Below the pieces are notes generated by a model. It saw only the letters and a program-made list of their open reading frames with translations, had not been told where the DNA came from and did not search any database. DNA of 8,585 bases from Cyclobacteriaceae bacterium. Its GTDB lineage: Bacteria; Bacteroidota; Bacteroidia; Cytophagales; Cyclobacteriaceae. The position numbers were made by a program, and so were the translations under genes. The stretch spans positions 1 to 8,585 of the forward strand of contig JABFSY010000222.1 of NCBI GenBank assembly GCA_013140395.1, read 5' to 3'. Each line of letters opens with the position of its first letter. Position 1 is the stretch's first letter. Below are positions 1-7,689 of this stretch, piece by piece.

Positions 1-570
1 CTCTCTCGGTTTAAATGGGGTCTTACAGCAGACTTACAAGAGCCTGATTTCGAAACAAAACTTGCGATCATTCACAATAAGATGCAATCCGATGGTATCG
101 AAATTCCTACTGAGGTAGCGGAATACCTCGCGTTTAGTGTAGATACCAACTTGCGAGATATGGAGGGAGTATTAAACTCTTTGCTTTTCCACGCCACCTT
201 GTTGAAAAAGGAAATTGATTTAGAACTTGCAAAAGAAGTTCTAAAGAACATCGTTAAAGAAATTCAAGCGGATGTAAGCGTTGACTTCATCCAAAAAACA
301 GTGGGCGATTACTTCAAAGTTGACTTGGAAGCAATGAAGAGCAAAGTGAAGAAGCGGGAAATCGTTATTCCACGTCAAACTGCCATGTACTTCTGCAAAC
401 GCTACACCCAGTTAACTTTAGCACTGATTGGCGAAAACTTTGGTGGAAGAGATCACAGCACTGTAATCCATGCGCTGGAGTCTGTCGAAGATATGATGAA
501 AACGGATGCCAACTTCAAAAACTCGATTGACGAATTGACGAAAAAGTTTAAATCGAGGATTTCGGCTTAA
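1..570 (+). CDS. dnaA: Chromosomal replication initiator DnaA, C-terminal part (5' end outside window)
   Basis: DnaA binds DnaA boxes at the replication origin, forms an ATP-dependent filament and melts the DNA. The frame is open from base 1, so the gene begins upstream; 189 codons and the TAA stop are present. In window numbering, the box VII segment SRFKWGL (residues 2-8) carries the arginine-finger equivalent R3. The sensor 2 region NLRDMEGVLN (50-59) carries R52. The domain IV DNA-binding signature GGRDHSTVIHA starts at residue 148. Together these cover the AAA+ lid and the helix-turn-helix domain. Domains I and II and the Walker motifs lie outside. An internal ATG at base 82 is residue 28 of this fragment and is not a start. 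The stop overlaps by 4 bp the stop of the convergent amidohydrolase gene. Identification is firm; nothing looks broken. Confidence 0.97.
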   Translation, partial: LSRFKWGLTADLQEPDFETKLAIIHNKMQSDGIEIPTEVAEYLAFSVDTNLRDMEGVLNSLLFHATLLKKEIDLELAKEVLKNIVKEIQADVSVDFIQKTVGDYFKVDLEAMKSKVKKREIVIPRQTAMYFCKRYTQLTLALIGENFGGRDHSTVIHALESVEDMMKTDANFKNSIDELTKKFKSRISA

Positions 571-1706
571 TATTGGTTAGGCGCGTTTCTGAAAAGAGTT
601 TGATCAATCCCCGGAATCACTCTTAGTGCGTTTTCATAATACACCTTTTTCAATACCGAGTCAGGGAGTTCTAGCCCGTACATTTTCCAGTGCGCATGGT
701 ATTTTCGATAGTAATCAAAATACTCATCGCCCGTCTCTAGCACACGGAAGTAGGTATAATACTCTTCCTTTTTATAAGTGTCTTTACCGAACATGACTCT
801 ATCCTGATACTTGATCATAAATGCTCTGGCTGCCTTAGGTTGTCGTCCTAACTCAGCTAACACTGCGCCTAGCTCTGTATACACGTTTGGCATTTCATCA
901 AACAGTCTTCCCAAGCGCTCCAAATCATTGCCAAACCAACCGAGGTGGGCATCAATAAACTTAGTGTTCGGATGTTTTTTGAAAACATGATGTTGTTCGC
1001 CCATTATCTGCTCGAAGGGTGGAATTTTCTTGGGATCGCGATACCGATCCGGATTCTTCTTCAATTCTAGCCATCTTTCATTGTGTTTGTCTTTTGGATT
1101 CCAAAACGAATTCGGTTCGCCCGAATGAATTAAAACCGGAATACCCAACTCTCCACACTTCGCCCAGATCGGATCAAGTCGAGGATCATCCACAGCTATC
1201 CGATTGCCTTCATTGTCTTTGTCCGTTAGACCAAGTCCTTTGTACACTTTCAATCCTTTCACACCTTGCTTTACCGCTTCTTCCATCATCGCAAGCGTTT
1301 CTTCTGGCCAGCCCTTGTCATCCAGATTTTCGAAATTGACATTGAGAAATACCACAAATCGGTTTGGGTGATTCTTGTTAACTTTATCCAATGACCACTC
1401 CAGAATCTTTCCCCGAAAGCCACTTAAGTTTACCATCACGCCCATGTTGAGTGAATCCATTTCAACCACCAACTTATCCAAATCTTGAATTGGCATAATC
1501 CATTGATGATTATGCACATCAATGAAAGGAAATTTGGCGTGAGTAAGCGGATGTTCAGGAACCTTTAGGGTGGAGATAGGATCATATTCCTCCACATCCA
1601 TCACGTTCAATTTGTACTGAATTCTTCCAATCAACCAAATGGTTGCGCCCAGGAAAATAAGAATAAGGATAGGTAGCCCTATCCATTTCCGTTTAGAAAA
1701 TGACAT
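567..1706 (-). CDS. Membrane-anchored amidohydrolase family 2 (TIM-barrel metal hydrolase)
   Basis: The 379-residue protein opens with a basic stretch and a hydrophobic segment (about residues 9-27) that looks like an uncleaved signal anchor, since no lipobox cysteine is visible; the catalytic domain would then face the periplasm. Metal-site residues of the Amidohydrolase_2 (ACMSD-like) fold are in the expected order: HNH at 65-67, H194 in LIHSGEP, H254 in IDAHLGW and D309 in FGKDT. Family members hydrolyse or decarboxylate small cyclic or carboxylated compounds. The substrate here cannot be read from sequence. The start at 1706 places the anchor directly at the N-terminus. The gene lies 38 bp after the DUF2911 gene on the same strand, so co-transcription is plausible. 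In that gap the coding strand has only a 4-bp-stem hairpin before a T run, a poor terminator. The 3' end overlaps dnaA by 4 bp. Confidence 0.88.
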   Translation of the reverse strand: MSFSKRKWIGLPILILIFLGATIWLIGRIQYKLNVMDVEEYDPISTLKVPEHPLTHAKFPFIDVHNHQWIMPIQDLDKLVVEMDSLNMGVMVNLSGFRGKILEWSLDKVNKNHPNRFVVFLNVNFENLDDKGWPEETLAMMEEAVKQGVKGLKVYKGLGLTDKDNEGNRIAVDDPRLDPIWAKCGELGIPVLIHSGEPNSFWNPKDKHNERWLELKKNPDRYRDPKKIPPFEQIMGEQHHVFKKHPNTKFIDAHLGWFGNDLERLGRLFDEMPNVYTELGAVLAELGRQPKAARAFMIKYQDRVMFGKDTYKKEEYYTYFRVLETGDEYFDYYRKYHAHWKMYGLELPDSVLKKVYYENALRVIPGIDQTLFRNAPNQY

Positions 1707-1744
1707 GGTTAATAAAAAAAGTGCTTTTAAGCTTACTGAGTCAA

Positions 1745-2290
1745 CTACTGCACTGTGATGGGCACCCGGACAATAATCTTATCCCAAACAAAATCCATAT
1801 TTACTCCAGTAGAGTCACGTGCAAAATTGATGGTAAACTGCTCTGTCTCTGTGGGCGACTGGATAACAGGCACATCTACTTTTAACACATCTTTGGAATA
1901 ATCAGGCTCCCTTACACCCAAGAAAACACCTAGTTCACTGTTTAACGAAATCTGAAACGACTCCGCTCCCGGCACGGCATACATTCTATAGCTTCCTGCC
2001 TTTACCGGTTTGCCCGAGAAATTGATATCCTTGTTGAACGTAATCTCTGTTGCCGCATTTGCACCTAGCCTCCAATATTTACCATAAGGCTGCAATGCAC
2101 CATCTTTTTCTTCTCCAAAAATCAATCGACCTTTCTTAAAAGGTTGGCTGTAGGCAACATTAATGTTTAAGCCGTTTTCGCTGAACACTTTGGTTGTAGG
2201 AGGGCTTTTGGGGAACAAATTACTATACACCAAGAAACCTACGATGGCAACAAGAACTATGCCCACACCGATTAATATTTTCTTTAACAT
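1745..2290 (-). CDS. DUF2911 family protein, N-terminally membrane-anchored
   Basis: I chose the ATG at 2290, giving 181 residues, because MLKK followed by a hydrophobic run (residues 5-22) makes a normal signal anchor. The in-frame ATG at 2344 would put 18 polar residues in front of it. The soluble part carries the hallmark of DUF2911, PYGKYWRLGANAATE beginning near residue 68, followed by a beta-rich stretch (GSYRMYAVPG and onward). DUF2911 proteins are common in Bacteroidota and are usually exported; no biochemical role is established to my knowledge. The domain is probably in the periplasm. The gene lies 98 bp downstream of htrA, with a weak terminator candidate between them, and 38 bp upstream of the amidohydrolase gene. 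It may therefore head its own two-gene unit. The sequence upstream on the coding strand has TATATTG (2319-2325), a one-base-short version of the Bacteroidetes -7 box, which is weak evidence for a promoter. Confidence 0.85.
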   Translation of the reverse strand: MLKKILIGVGIVLVAIVGFLVYSNLFPKSPPTTKVFSENGLNINVAYSQPFKKGRLIFGEEKDGALQPYGKYWRLGANAATEITFNKDINFSGKPVKAGSYRMYAVPGAESFQISLNSELGVFLGVREPDYSKDVLKVDVPVIQSPTETEQFTINFARDSTGVNMDFVWDKIIVRVPITVQ

Positions 2291-2349
2291 AAAATTGAGG
2301 TTTAGTTGAATTGATTTACAATATACGATAATATTACTGAGCACACGTT

Positions 2350-2370
2350 AAAAAAACTCTCATTGGAAAG
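2350..2370 (-). terminator. Weak candidate intrinsic terminator after htrA
   Basis: On the minus strand CTTTC, loop CAAT and GAGAG form a 5-bp stem with one G-U pair, directly followed by seven T (complement of A2350-A2356). It begins 18 bp after the htrA stop, the expected place. The stem is short and not GC-rich, so termination may be partial. Confidence 0.35.
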
Positions 2371-2388
2371 GGCTTTTCTACACGATAA

Positions 2389-3819
2389 TCATCGCAGATT
2401 AAACCTCAGTGGTACCTCTTGTCGTGAGCTATTAAAACCATATAGATAAACAGGTCCTTTGAATTCATTGAAGAAATCGATTACCTCTTGCGGGTCTTTT
2501 ACACGTTGGCGATTAATTGAAACAATTGTATAGTTTTCAGAAAGTCCCAATCTGCTAAAAAGGCCATCTCGTATTTTATTGATTTTAACACCATACTCAA
2601 CTGCTTCCAGATTGGCGCCCAGCGTACCATCATTGAATATTTTTCGCTTCACTAAGTTGGTATCTCCATTCTTGTTGAAAAGCGTAACAGACACGTTTAA
2701 TTTTTTTCCGTTTCGCAAATAATCAATACTTACCTTATCGCCTGGGTAGCGATAACTCAATTCCTCTTCAAACGCACTCTTTGAGTTGATGTCTGCTTCA
2801 TTTACCCTTATGATGATATCTCCTTCTTGTAGCCCTGCTTTGGCAGCCGCTCCTCCTCTTGACAAATCGCCTAGTAACACACCTTTGAATTCTTTCACGT
2901 TCACATCCAGATCATATTTTTTGGCGTTTTGATAATCATACTCCATCACATCGCCACCAAAAATTGCCTTTTGAGGAAGCCCGTACTTGATCAAATCCTC
3001 TACCACCTTTCTGGCAATATCCACTGGCACTGCAAAAGCATAACCAGTATAGGAACCTGTGCGTGATAAGATGGCCGTATTGATCCCAACTAAATCACCG
3101 TTCTTATTAACCAAAGCTCCTCCGCTATTTCCTGGATTAATCGCTGCGTCTGTTTGAATAAAAGACTCGATAGGAAATTTATCTTCCACCACATTAATTC
3201 TTCGTCCCTTGGCACTTACAATTCCTACCGTGACAGTCGAGGAAAGCGAAAAAGGATTTCCTACTGCTACCACCCATTCTCCAACAGCGAGCGTTTTAGA
3301 ATTTCCAAGTGCAATAGCGGGAAGATTAGTCTCTTTGATTTTCAAAACCGCTAAATCAGTCGATGGATCGGTGCCTATCAGTTCTGCATCATAGGATTTT
3401 TTATTGTAAAGCACTTGAATTTTTTCGGCCGATTCTACTACGTGATTGTTGGTGACGATGTATCCGTCTTGCGTAAAGATGACACCCGAACCAGAGCTCA
3501 CTTGAGTTTGAGAACCTCCGCCACCAAACAACAAATCCCAATAGGAATAGCTTGCTCCGCTTTGCGAAATACTATTAATATACACCACGCTGGGCGTAGC
3601 CTTGGCAGCAGCGAGGCTAAAATCTACATTGTCGCTAGCAACGGCCGTAGATGGTTCAATAACATTGGGGCGATAAATTTCTTTTGGCTCAAAATTATTC
3701 ACGTTCAACTCTTGTTTCGCCTGCTGGCGGGCGGTTTTCTCAGTCTGGTAGGCAAAAAAAGTATAAGCCCCGGCTAATCCCGCCAAAAATCCTACAAGTA
3801 TTGTTTTGAATGTATTCAT
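2389..3819 (-). CDS. HtrA/DegP-family serine endoprotease with PDZ domains
   Basis: This is a periplasmic trypsin-fold protease of the Deg family, which degrades or cleaves misfolded envelope proteins. I chose the ATG at 3819 (476 residues). It puts a hydrophobic segment (residues 7-24) at the N-terminus, whereas the upstream ATG at 3945 adds 42 residues of unrelated character reaching towards the divergent gene. The catalytic triad is intact: H126 in TNNHVV, D155 in STDLAVLK and S232 in NPGNSGGAL. A loop with four glycines (99-102) lies before the protease core. One PDZ domain spans about 286-380 (GLQEGDIIIRVN near 329). A more divergent PDZ-like region fills 395-476. The N-terminus may be a cleaved signal peptide (DegP-like) or a membrane anchor (DegS-like); the sequence does not decide. 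No perfect TAnnTTTG box is visible upstream; the nearest is TCGTTTTG on the coding strand (3845-3852). I withhold a symbol because degP, degQ and degS cannot be separated here. Confidence 0.95.
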   Translation of the reverse strand: MNTFKTILVGFLAGLAGAYTFFAYQTEKTARQQAKQELNVNNFEPKEIYRPNVIEPSTAVASDNVDFSLAAAKATPSVVYINSISQSGASYSYWDLLFGGGGSQTQVSSGSGVIFTQDGYIVTNNHVVESAEKIQVLYNKKSYDAELIGTDPSTDLAVLKIKETNLPAIALGNSKTLAVGEWVVAVGNPFSLSSTVTVGIVSAKGRRINVVEDKFPIESFIQTDAAINPGNSGGALVNKNGDLVGINTAILSRTGSYTGYAFAVPVDIARKVVEDLIKYGLPQKAIFGGDVMEYDYQNAKKYDLDVNVKEFKGVLLGDLSRGGAAAKAGLQEGDIIIRVNEADINSKSAFEEELSYRYPGDKVSIDYLRNGKKLNVSVTLFNKNGDTNLVKRKIFNDGTLGANLEAVEYGVKINKIRDGLFSRLGLSENYTIVSINRQRVKDPQEVIDFFNEFKGPVYLYGFNSSRQEVPLRFNLR

Positions 3820-3950
3820 CTGATTCCAGTTTAGTCCGTCAACGCAAAACGATTGCTTTTGTTGAGTGGTGGTGGCGCAAATGTCGAACCAAAACCAAAA
3901 AATGAAATTTTGGCAGTAAAAGATAGAATCCGAACCTCCATACATTTTTT

Positions 3951-3958
3951 TACCTTTG
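3951..3958 (+). promoter_or_regulatory. Bacteroidetes-type -7 promoter element for the GH3-gene cluster
   Basis: TACCTTTG matches the phylum's -7 consensus TAnnTTTG at every fixed position and lies in the divergent gap just before the chosen ATG at 3967. I see no TTG-type -33 element at the usual spacing of about 19-21 bases. The predicted transcription start falls only a few bases before the ATG, giving a very short leader. The placement supports 3967 rather than 3853 as the gene start. Confidence 0.55.
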
Positions 3959-3966
3959 CGCCATCT

Positions 3967-5463
3967 ATGGGAATTCGTTCAATCCTTGCTAAACCGTTTG
4001 CCGCATACATTGCCAAACAGACAGCTGAATGGTCATCGCAGCCAGTACAATACCAGCAAAACGTTTTCAATTATCTAATCAAAGAAGGAAAGAAATCCCT
4101 TTTTGGCAAGGATCATGGCTTTGCGGATATCCGATCGCATTCCGATTTTATTAGGCAAGTACCCATCCGCGACTACGAAGCATTGAAACCCTATGTAGAA
4201 AAGGTACTACATGGCGAATCGGATATTCTATGGAAAGGCAAGCCAGAATATTTTGCCAAAACATCTGGCACTACTTCAGGCACCAAGTATATTCCAATAA
4301 CCAAAGAATCTGTACCGAACCATATCAATAGTGCCCGAAACGCTTTGCTTAGCTACATACACGAGACAGGAAACGCATCCTTTTTAGAAGGAGGCTTGAT
4401 ATTCCTTTCAGGCAGCCCCGTGCTGGATGAGAAAGCTGGAATCAAGACAGGAAGACTTTCGGGCATTGTCAATCATCACGTACCGCAATATCTTAGATCG
4501 AATCAGAAACCCAGTTATGAAACCAACTGTATAGAAGATTGGGAAGAGAAATTGGAAAAGATTATCGATGAAACGATCCATGTCGGTATGTCATTAATTT
4601 CGGGCATACCACCCTGGGCACAAATGTATTTTGATCGGATTCAGGCGCGAACCGGAAAGAAGATAAAAGATGTATTTCCAAACTTCTCGATGTTTGTCTA
4701 TGGTGGTGTCAATTTTGAACCGTACCGTGCCAAATTATTTGAAACAATAGGAAAGAAAATTGATTCGATTGAAACGTACCCCGCATCAGAAGGGTTCATC
4801 GCCTACCAAGATTCGCAACATGCAGAAGGATTGCTGCTGCTGCTAAACACAGGCATCTTCTTTGAATTCGTTCCTACTGAAGAATATTTTAATGAAAAAC
4901 CAAGTCGGCTTTCTATTGAAGAAGTGGAAATCGGGAAAAATTATGCGGTCATTATCAATAACAACGCGGGCTTGTGGGGCTACTCAATTGGAGATACGAT
5001 AAAATTTGTTTCGAAAAATCCCTACCGTATTGTAGTGACAGGTCGGATTAAGCATTTCATTTCTGCTTTTGGAGAGCATGTCATTGGTGAAGAAGTGGAG
5101 AAAGCGATGAAGTTTACGATGCAAAAATTTCCGGAAGTTGAGTTGGTAGAGTTTACCGTGGCTCCTAACGTGGCCCCGGCAGAAGGCATGCCACACCACG
5201 AATGGCTAATTGAGTTTGCTAACAAACCAAGTAATATCGAAGGTTTTCGAAATGAATTAGATAGTCAGTTACGCCAACTCAACGTGTACTATGATGATCT
5301 GATTAGCGGGAATATACTCTCTGTGCTAAAAATCTCTTCACTACGGAAAAATGGATTTATTGACTACATGAAATCGCAAGGGAAGCTAGGCGGACAGAAC
5401 AAAGTACCGAGACTTTCCAATGACAGAAAGATTGCTGATGCCATGCAGCCTCTCATCCACTAA
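3967..5463 (+). CDS. GH3-family adenylate-forming enzyme (acyl-amido synthetase fold), substrate unknown
   Basis: The protein belongs to the GH3 family, named from plant auxin-responsive enzymes that adenylate a carboxylic acid and join it to an amino acid. With the ATG at 3967 it has 498 residues. The ATP/AMP-binding motifs appear in family order: TSGTTSGTK (99-107, phosphate-binding loop), YPASEGF (271-277), YSIGD (339-343), and a C-terminal lid-domain start GRIKHFISAFGE (359-370). The N-terminus MGIRSILAKPF resembles bacterial members. A start at 3853 would place the promoter element inside the gene and add 38 unconserved-looking residues. It is cytosolic, with no signal or membrane segment. 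Bacterial homologues are widespread in Bacteroidota but their acyl and amine substrates are generally unknown, and an auxin role should not be assumed. It leads a rightward cluster: the glycosyltransferase starts 19 bp after its stop. Confidence 0.9.
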   Translation: MGIRSILAKPFAAYIAKQTAEWSSQPVQYQQNVFNYLIKEGKKSLFGKDHGFADIRSHSDFIRQVPIRDYEALKPYVEKVLHGESDILWKGKPEYFAKTSGTTSGTKYIPITKESVPNHINSARNALLSYIHETGNASFLEGGLIFLSGSPVLDEKAGIKTGRLSGIVNHHVPQYLRSNQKPSYETNCIEDWEEKLEKIIDETIHVGMSLISGIPPWAQMYFDRIQARTGKKIKDVFPNFSMFVYGGVNFEPYRAKLFETIGKKIDSIETYPASEGFIAYQDSQHAEGLLLLLNTGIFFEFVPTEEYFNEKPSRLSIEEVEIGKNYAVIINNNAGLWGYSIGDTIKFVSKNPYRIVVTGRIKHFISAFGEHVIGEEVEKAMKFTMQKFPEVELVEFTVAPNVAPAEGMPHHEWLIEFANKPSNIEGFRNELDSQLRQLNVYYDDLISGNILSVLKISSLRKNGFIDYMKSQGKLGGQNKVPRLSNDRKIADAMQPLIH

Positions 5464-5482
5464 TTGGTGGTTCAACAAACGC

Positions 5483-6481
5483 ATGCCCCAGCTCACCATC
5501 CTAATGCCTGCGTTCAATGCCGCCCTTTACCTGCAAGAGGCCATTGAGAGTCTATTAGTTCAAACCTTTGTAGATTTTGACCTTTGGATTATTGACGATG
5601 GCTCCACCGATGAAACCCTGAGTATTGCAAAATCTTATAATGATACACGCATCAAAATAATTACCAACCCGGTCAATCAGGGGAGAGTAAAAACCATCAA
5701 TAAACTAGTCAAGGACATTCAATCGCCCTACTTTACGATCACCGATGCGGATGATGTGTCGCACCCACAGCGCCTCGAAAAACAAATAGAAGTATTGAAA
5801 CAAGACCAAACCCTCATGATGTGCGGAATTTCATTTTGGGTAGTGGATGAACAGGGGTATACGGTGAGAAAGTTGAAGTTATTAACCGACCTAACGGAAC
5901 TGAGGGCGAAGGCACTACAGCAATCTCAATTTTTGGGGCCAACTACCGTTATGAGAAAAGAGGTTCTCTCCGCTTTTCCGGACTTCTACCGTGCCTACCT
6001 TCGAGAGGAATTTGCAGACGCTGATTTGGCAACACTGATACTTGACAAATACCCAGCAACCAACATCGTTGAGCCATTGTACTATTACCGAATTCTACGA
6101 TCCTCTCTGTCCCGAAGAAATGTAACTCCGCAAAATCTCAATCTTCACCTATTGGTGGGATTCTTGTCCCAACAAAGGCGAACGAACGACCAAGACTGTC
6201 TACAGAGAAATGCAACAGAAGAAGCAGATCGTTTTATGCATGAAATTGAAGAACCTTACAACCTTGACCCCTCTTTTTTATTTCGACATCAGGCATTTGT
6301 TCATTTGTATTGGGGGTTAAATAATCTTGCCCTTGAGAATGTATGGCTAGCTGTTTCGAAAAGCCCTTTTCGGGCAAAGAATTGGATTAGTCTTTTATAT
6401 ATTATTTTTCGGATCGGATTGTTTTATTTAAATCGAAGCGTAAACAAAGTACACTATCGCCAGTTAATGAGAACACAATGA
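5483..6481 (+). CDS. Family 2 (GT-A fold) glycosyltransferase
   Basis: The enzyme transfers a sugar from a nucleotide-sugar donor to an unidentified acceptor. I chose the ATG at 5483 (332 residues) because the first beta strand, LTILMPAFNAALYLQEAIES, begins immediately after it as in GT2 proteins. Upstream in-frame ATGs at 5420 and 5438 would overlap the GH3 gene and add residues without family character. Visible motifs are IDDGSTDET (37-45), which binds the nucleotide, and the metal-binding DAD at 88-90 within TDADD. The acidic stretch REEFADADL (174-182) lies where the catalytic-base region is expected. A moderately hydrophobic stretch near the C-terminus (NWISLLYIIFRIGLF) suggests association with the inner membrane, facing the cytoplasm. 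The stop overlaps the dxr start (ATGA), implying translational coupling. O-antigen, capsule, lipid or protein glycosylation are all possible. Confidence 0.9.
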   Translation: MPQLTILMPAFNAALYLQEAIESLLVQTFVDFDLWIIDDGSTDETLSIAKSYNDTRIKIITNPVNQGRVKTINKLVKDIQSPYFTITDADDVSHPQRLEKQIEVLKQDQTLMMCGISFWVVDEQGYTVRKLKLLTDLTELRAKALQQSQFLGPTTVMRKEVLSAFPDFYRAYLREEFADADLATLILDKYPATNIVEPLYYYRILRSSLSRRNVTPQNLNLHLLVGFLSQQRRTNDQDCLQRNATEEADRFMHEIEEPYNLDPSFLFRHQAFVHLYWGLNNLALENVWLAVSKSPFRAKNWISLLYIIFRIGLFYLNRSVNKVHYRQLMRTQ

Positions 6482-7641
6482 GGGAAGATCATAAAAAGCA
6501 CATCGCCATTTTAGGCTCAACTGGCTCGATTGGCACCCAAGCATTAGAAGTCATTGCCGCCCATCGGGAAAAATTTGAAGTGGAAGTGCTGACCGCACAG
6601 AATAATGCAGATTTATTGATTGAGCAAGCCAAGAATTTTAAGCCCAATGCAGTCGTCATTGGGAACGAGGAATACTATAACCAAGTGAAAGAGGCACTGA
6701 TTCCTCTTGATATCAAAGTTTTTGCCGGTGAAAGCGCGCTCGCTTCCGTTGTTCAAATGGACACGATAGATCTAGTGCTTACAGCATTAGTAGGGTATGC
6801 CGGGCTTAAACCAACGATTAAGGCGATTGAAGCTGGAAAAACAATTGCACTCGCGAATAAGGAAACACTGGTAGTCGCTGGCGAACTGGTTACTCAATTA
6901 GCTCGATCAAAAGGCGTAAACATTTATCCGGTCGACTCCGAACATTCAGCGATTTTTCAGTGCCTGGTGGGTGAGTTTGACAACCCTATTGAAAAAATTA
7001 TTTTGACGGCATCAGGTGGCCCTTTTCGAGGAAAGAAAAAGGACGACTTGAAGAATATCACCAAAGCACAAGCACTAAAACATCCAAATTGGGTAATGGG
7101 CGCTAAAGTTACTATTGACTCTGCTTCGCTCATGAATAAAGGGCTTGAAGTAATTGAGGCAAAATGGCTTTTCGGCCTTCGACCAGAGCAAATTGAAGTA
7201 GTAGTACACCCCCAATCAATTATCCATTCGTTGGTTCAATTCCGCGATAGTTCAATCAAAGCCCAACTTGGCTTACCAGATATGCGTTTGCCTATTCAAT
7301 ATGCACTTGGCTATCCGGAACGTTTGGATGCAGACTTCCCGCGATTCAATTTTTCCAATTATCCAGCGCTCACTTTTGAGCCACCCGATACAGAAACTTT
7401 TCGTAATCTTGCACTCGCTTTTAAAGCTATGGAGAGAGGTGGCAATATGCCATGTGTGCTAAATGCGGCCAATGAGATAGCGGTGGCTGAATTTTTGAAA
7501 GATAGAATAGGGTTTTTAGAGATGTCAGACGTAGTAGAGAAATGTTTGTCAGTAGTCAGTTTTGTTTCAAAGCCGAGTTTAGAAGACTATGTTGAAACGG
7601 ATGCGGAGACAAGACGTCTGGCAAATCAATTCATTGCATAG
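6478..7641 (+). CDS. dxr: 1-deoxy-D-xylulose 5-phosphate reductoisomerase
   Basis: Dxr (IspC) converts DXP to MEP with NADPH and a divalent metal, the second step of the non-mevalonate isoprenoid pathway, in the cytosol. The 387-residue length is typical. The N-terminal GSTGSIG (13-19) is the NADPH-binding loop. D153 and E155 in VDSEH and E224 in NKGLE are the metal ligands. S179, H202, W205 (in HPNWVMG, the flexible loop), N220 and K221 match known active-site residues of E. coli Dxr with a constant offset of -7. The C-terminal helix segment ANEIAVAEFL is present. Nothing essential is missing. The ATG overlaps the stop of the glycosyltransferase gene by 4 bp, and rseP follows after 55 bp, an association seen in many bacteria. 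No promoter is visible immediately upstream. Confidence 0.98.
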   Translation: MREDHKKHIAILGSTGSIGTQALEVIAAHREKFEVEVLTAQNNADLLIEQAKNFKPNAVVIGNEEYYNQVKEALIPLDIKVFAGESALASVVQMDTIDLVLTALVGYAGLKPTIKAIEAGKTIALANKETLVVAGELVTQLARSKGVNIYPVDSEHSAIFQCLVGEFDNPIEKIILTASGGPFRGKKKDDLKNITKAQALKHPNWVMGAKVTIDSASLMNKGLEVIEAKWLFGLRPEQIEVVVHPQSIIHSLVQFRDSSIKAQLGLPDMRLPIQYALGYPERLDADFPRFNFSNYPALTFEPPDTETFRNLALAFKAMERGGNMPCVLNAANEIAVAEFLKDRIGFLEMSDVVEKCLSVVSFVSKPSLEDYVETDAETRRLANQFIA

Positions 7642-7657
7642 CGCTGACATAGAATTT

Positions 7658-7689
7658 TCAAATTATCAAATTATCTAATTTTCAAATTA
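7658..7689 (+). repeat. Short tandem repeat, four 8-bp units, between dxr and rseP
   Basis: The AT-rich gap contains TCAAATTA at 7658-7665, 7666-7673 and 7682-7689, with a diverged unit TCTAATTT at 7674-7681. A poorer half-match (TAGAATTT) precedes at 7650-7657. Because TAATTT and AAATTA are complementary, 7676-7689 is also a 6-bp-arm palindrome around TC. It ends 7 bp before the rseP ATG, so it would lie in the rseP leader. Function is unknown. Confidence 0.75.

Noticed and set aside
1019..1339. 106-codon open frame on the plus strand
   Set aside because: It lies entirely inside the amidohydrolase gene on the other strand; the low-complexity Cys/Leu/Ser-rich product has no recognisable domain.
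1381..1485. DnaA-box-like sequences near dnaA (TTATCCAAT about 1384, TTATCCAAA about 1476)
   Set aside because: They differ by one or two bases from TTATCCACA, lie inside a coding region, and are not accompanied by a cluster of boxes or an AT-rich unwinding stretch. No origin is supported here.
1707..1744. Hairpin GCTT-AA-AAGC followed by a T run on the minus strand between the DUF2911 and amidohydrolase genes
   Set aside because: A four-base-pair stem with a two-base loop is unlikely to terminate transcription, so I kept the two genes as a possible operon.
3415..3777. 120-codon open frame on the plus strand
   Set aside because: It is antisense to the HtrA N-terminal and protease region, with no recognisable motif; a shadow of a strongly supported gene.
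3831..4070. 79-codon minus-strand frame across the divergent gap
   Set aside because: Half of it is antisense to the GH3 N-terminus, and its cysteine-rich product resembles no family I know; the GH3 promoter element lies within it.
4831..4845. Run of five leucine codons (TTG CTG CTG CTG CTA) in the GH3 gene
   Set aside because: Only three identical units within a hydrophobic strand of the protein; too short to suggest slippage control.
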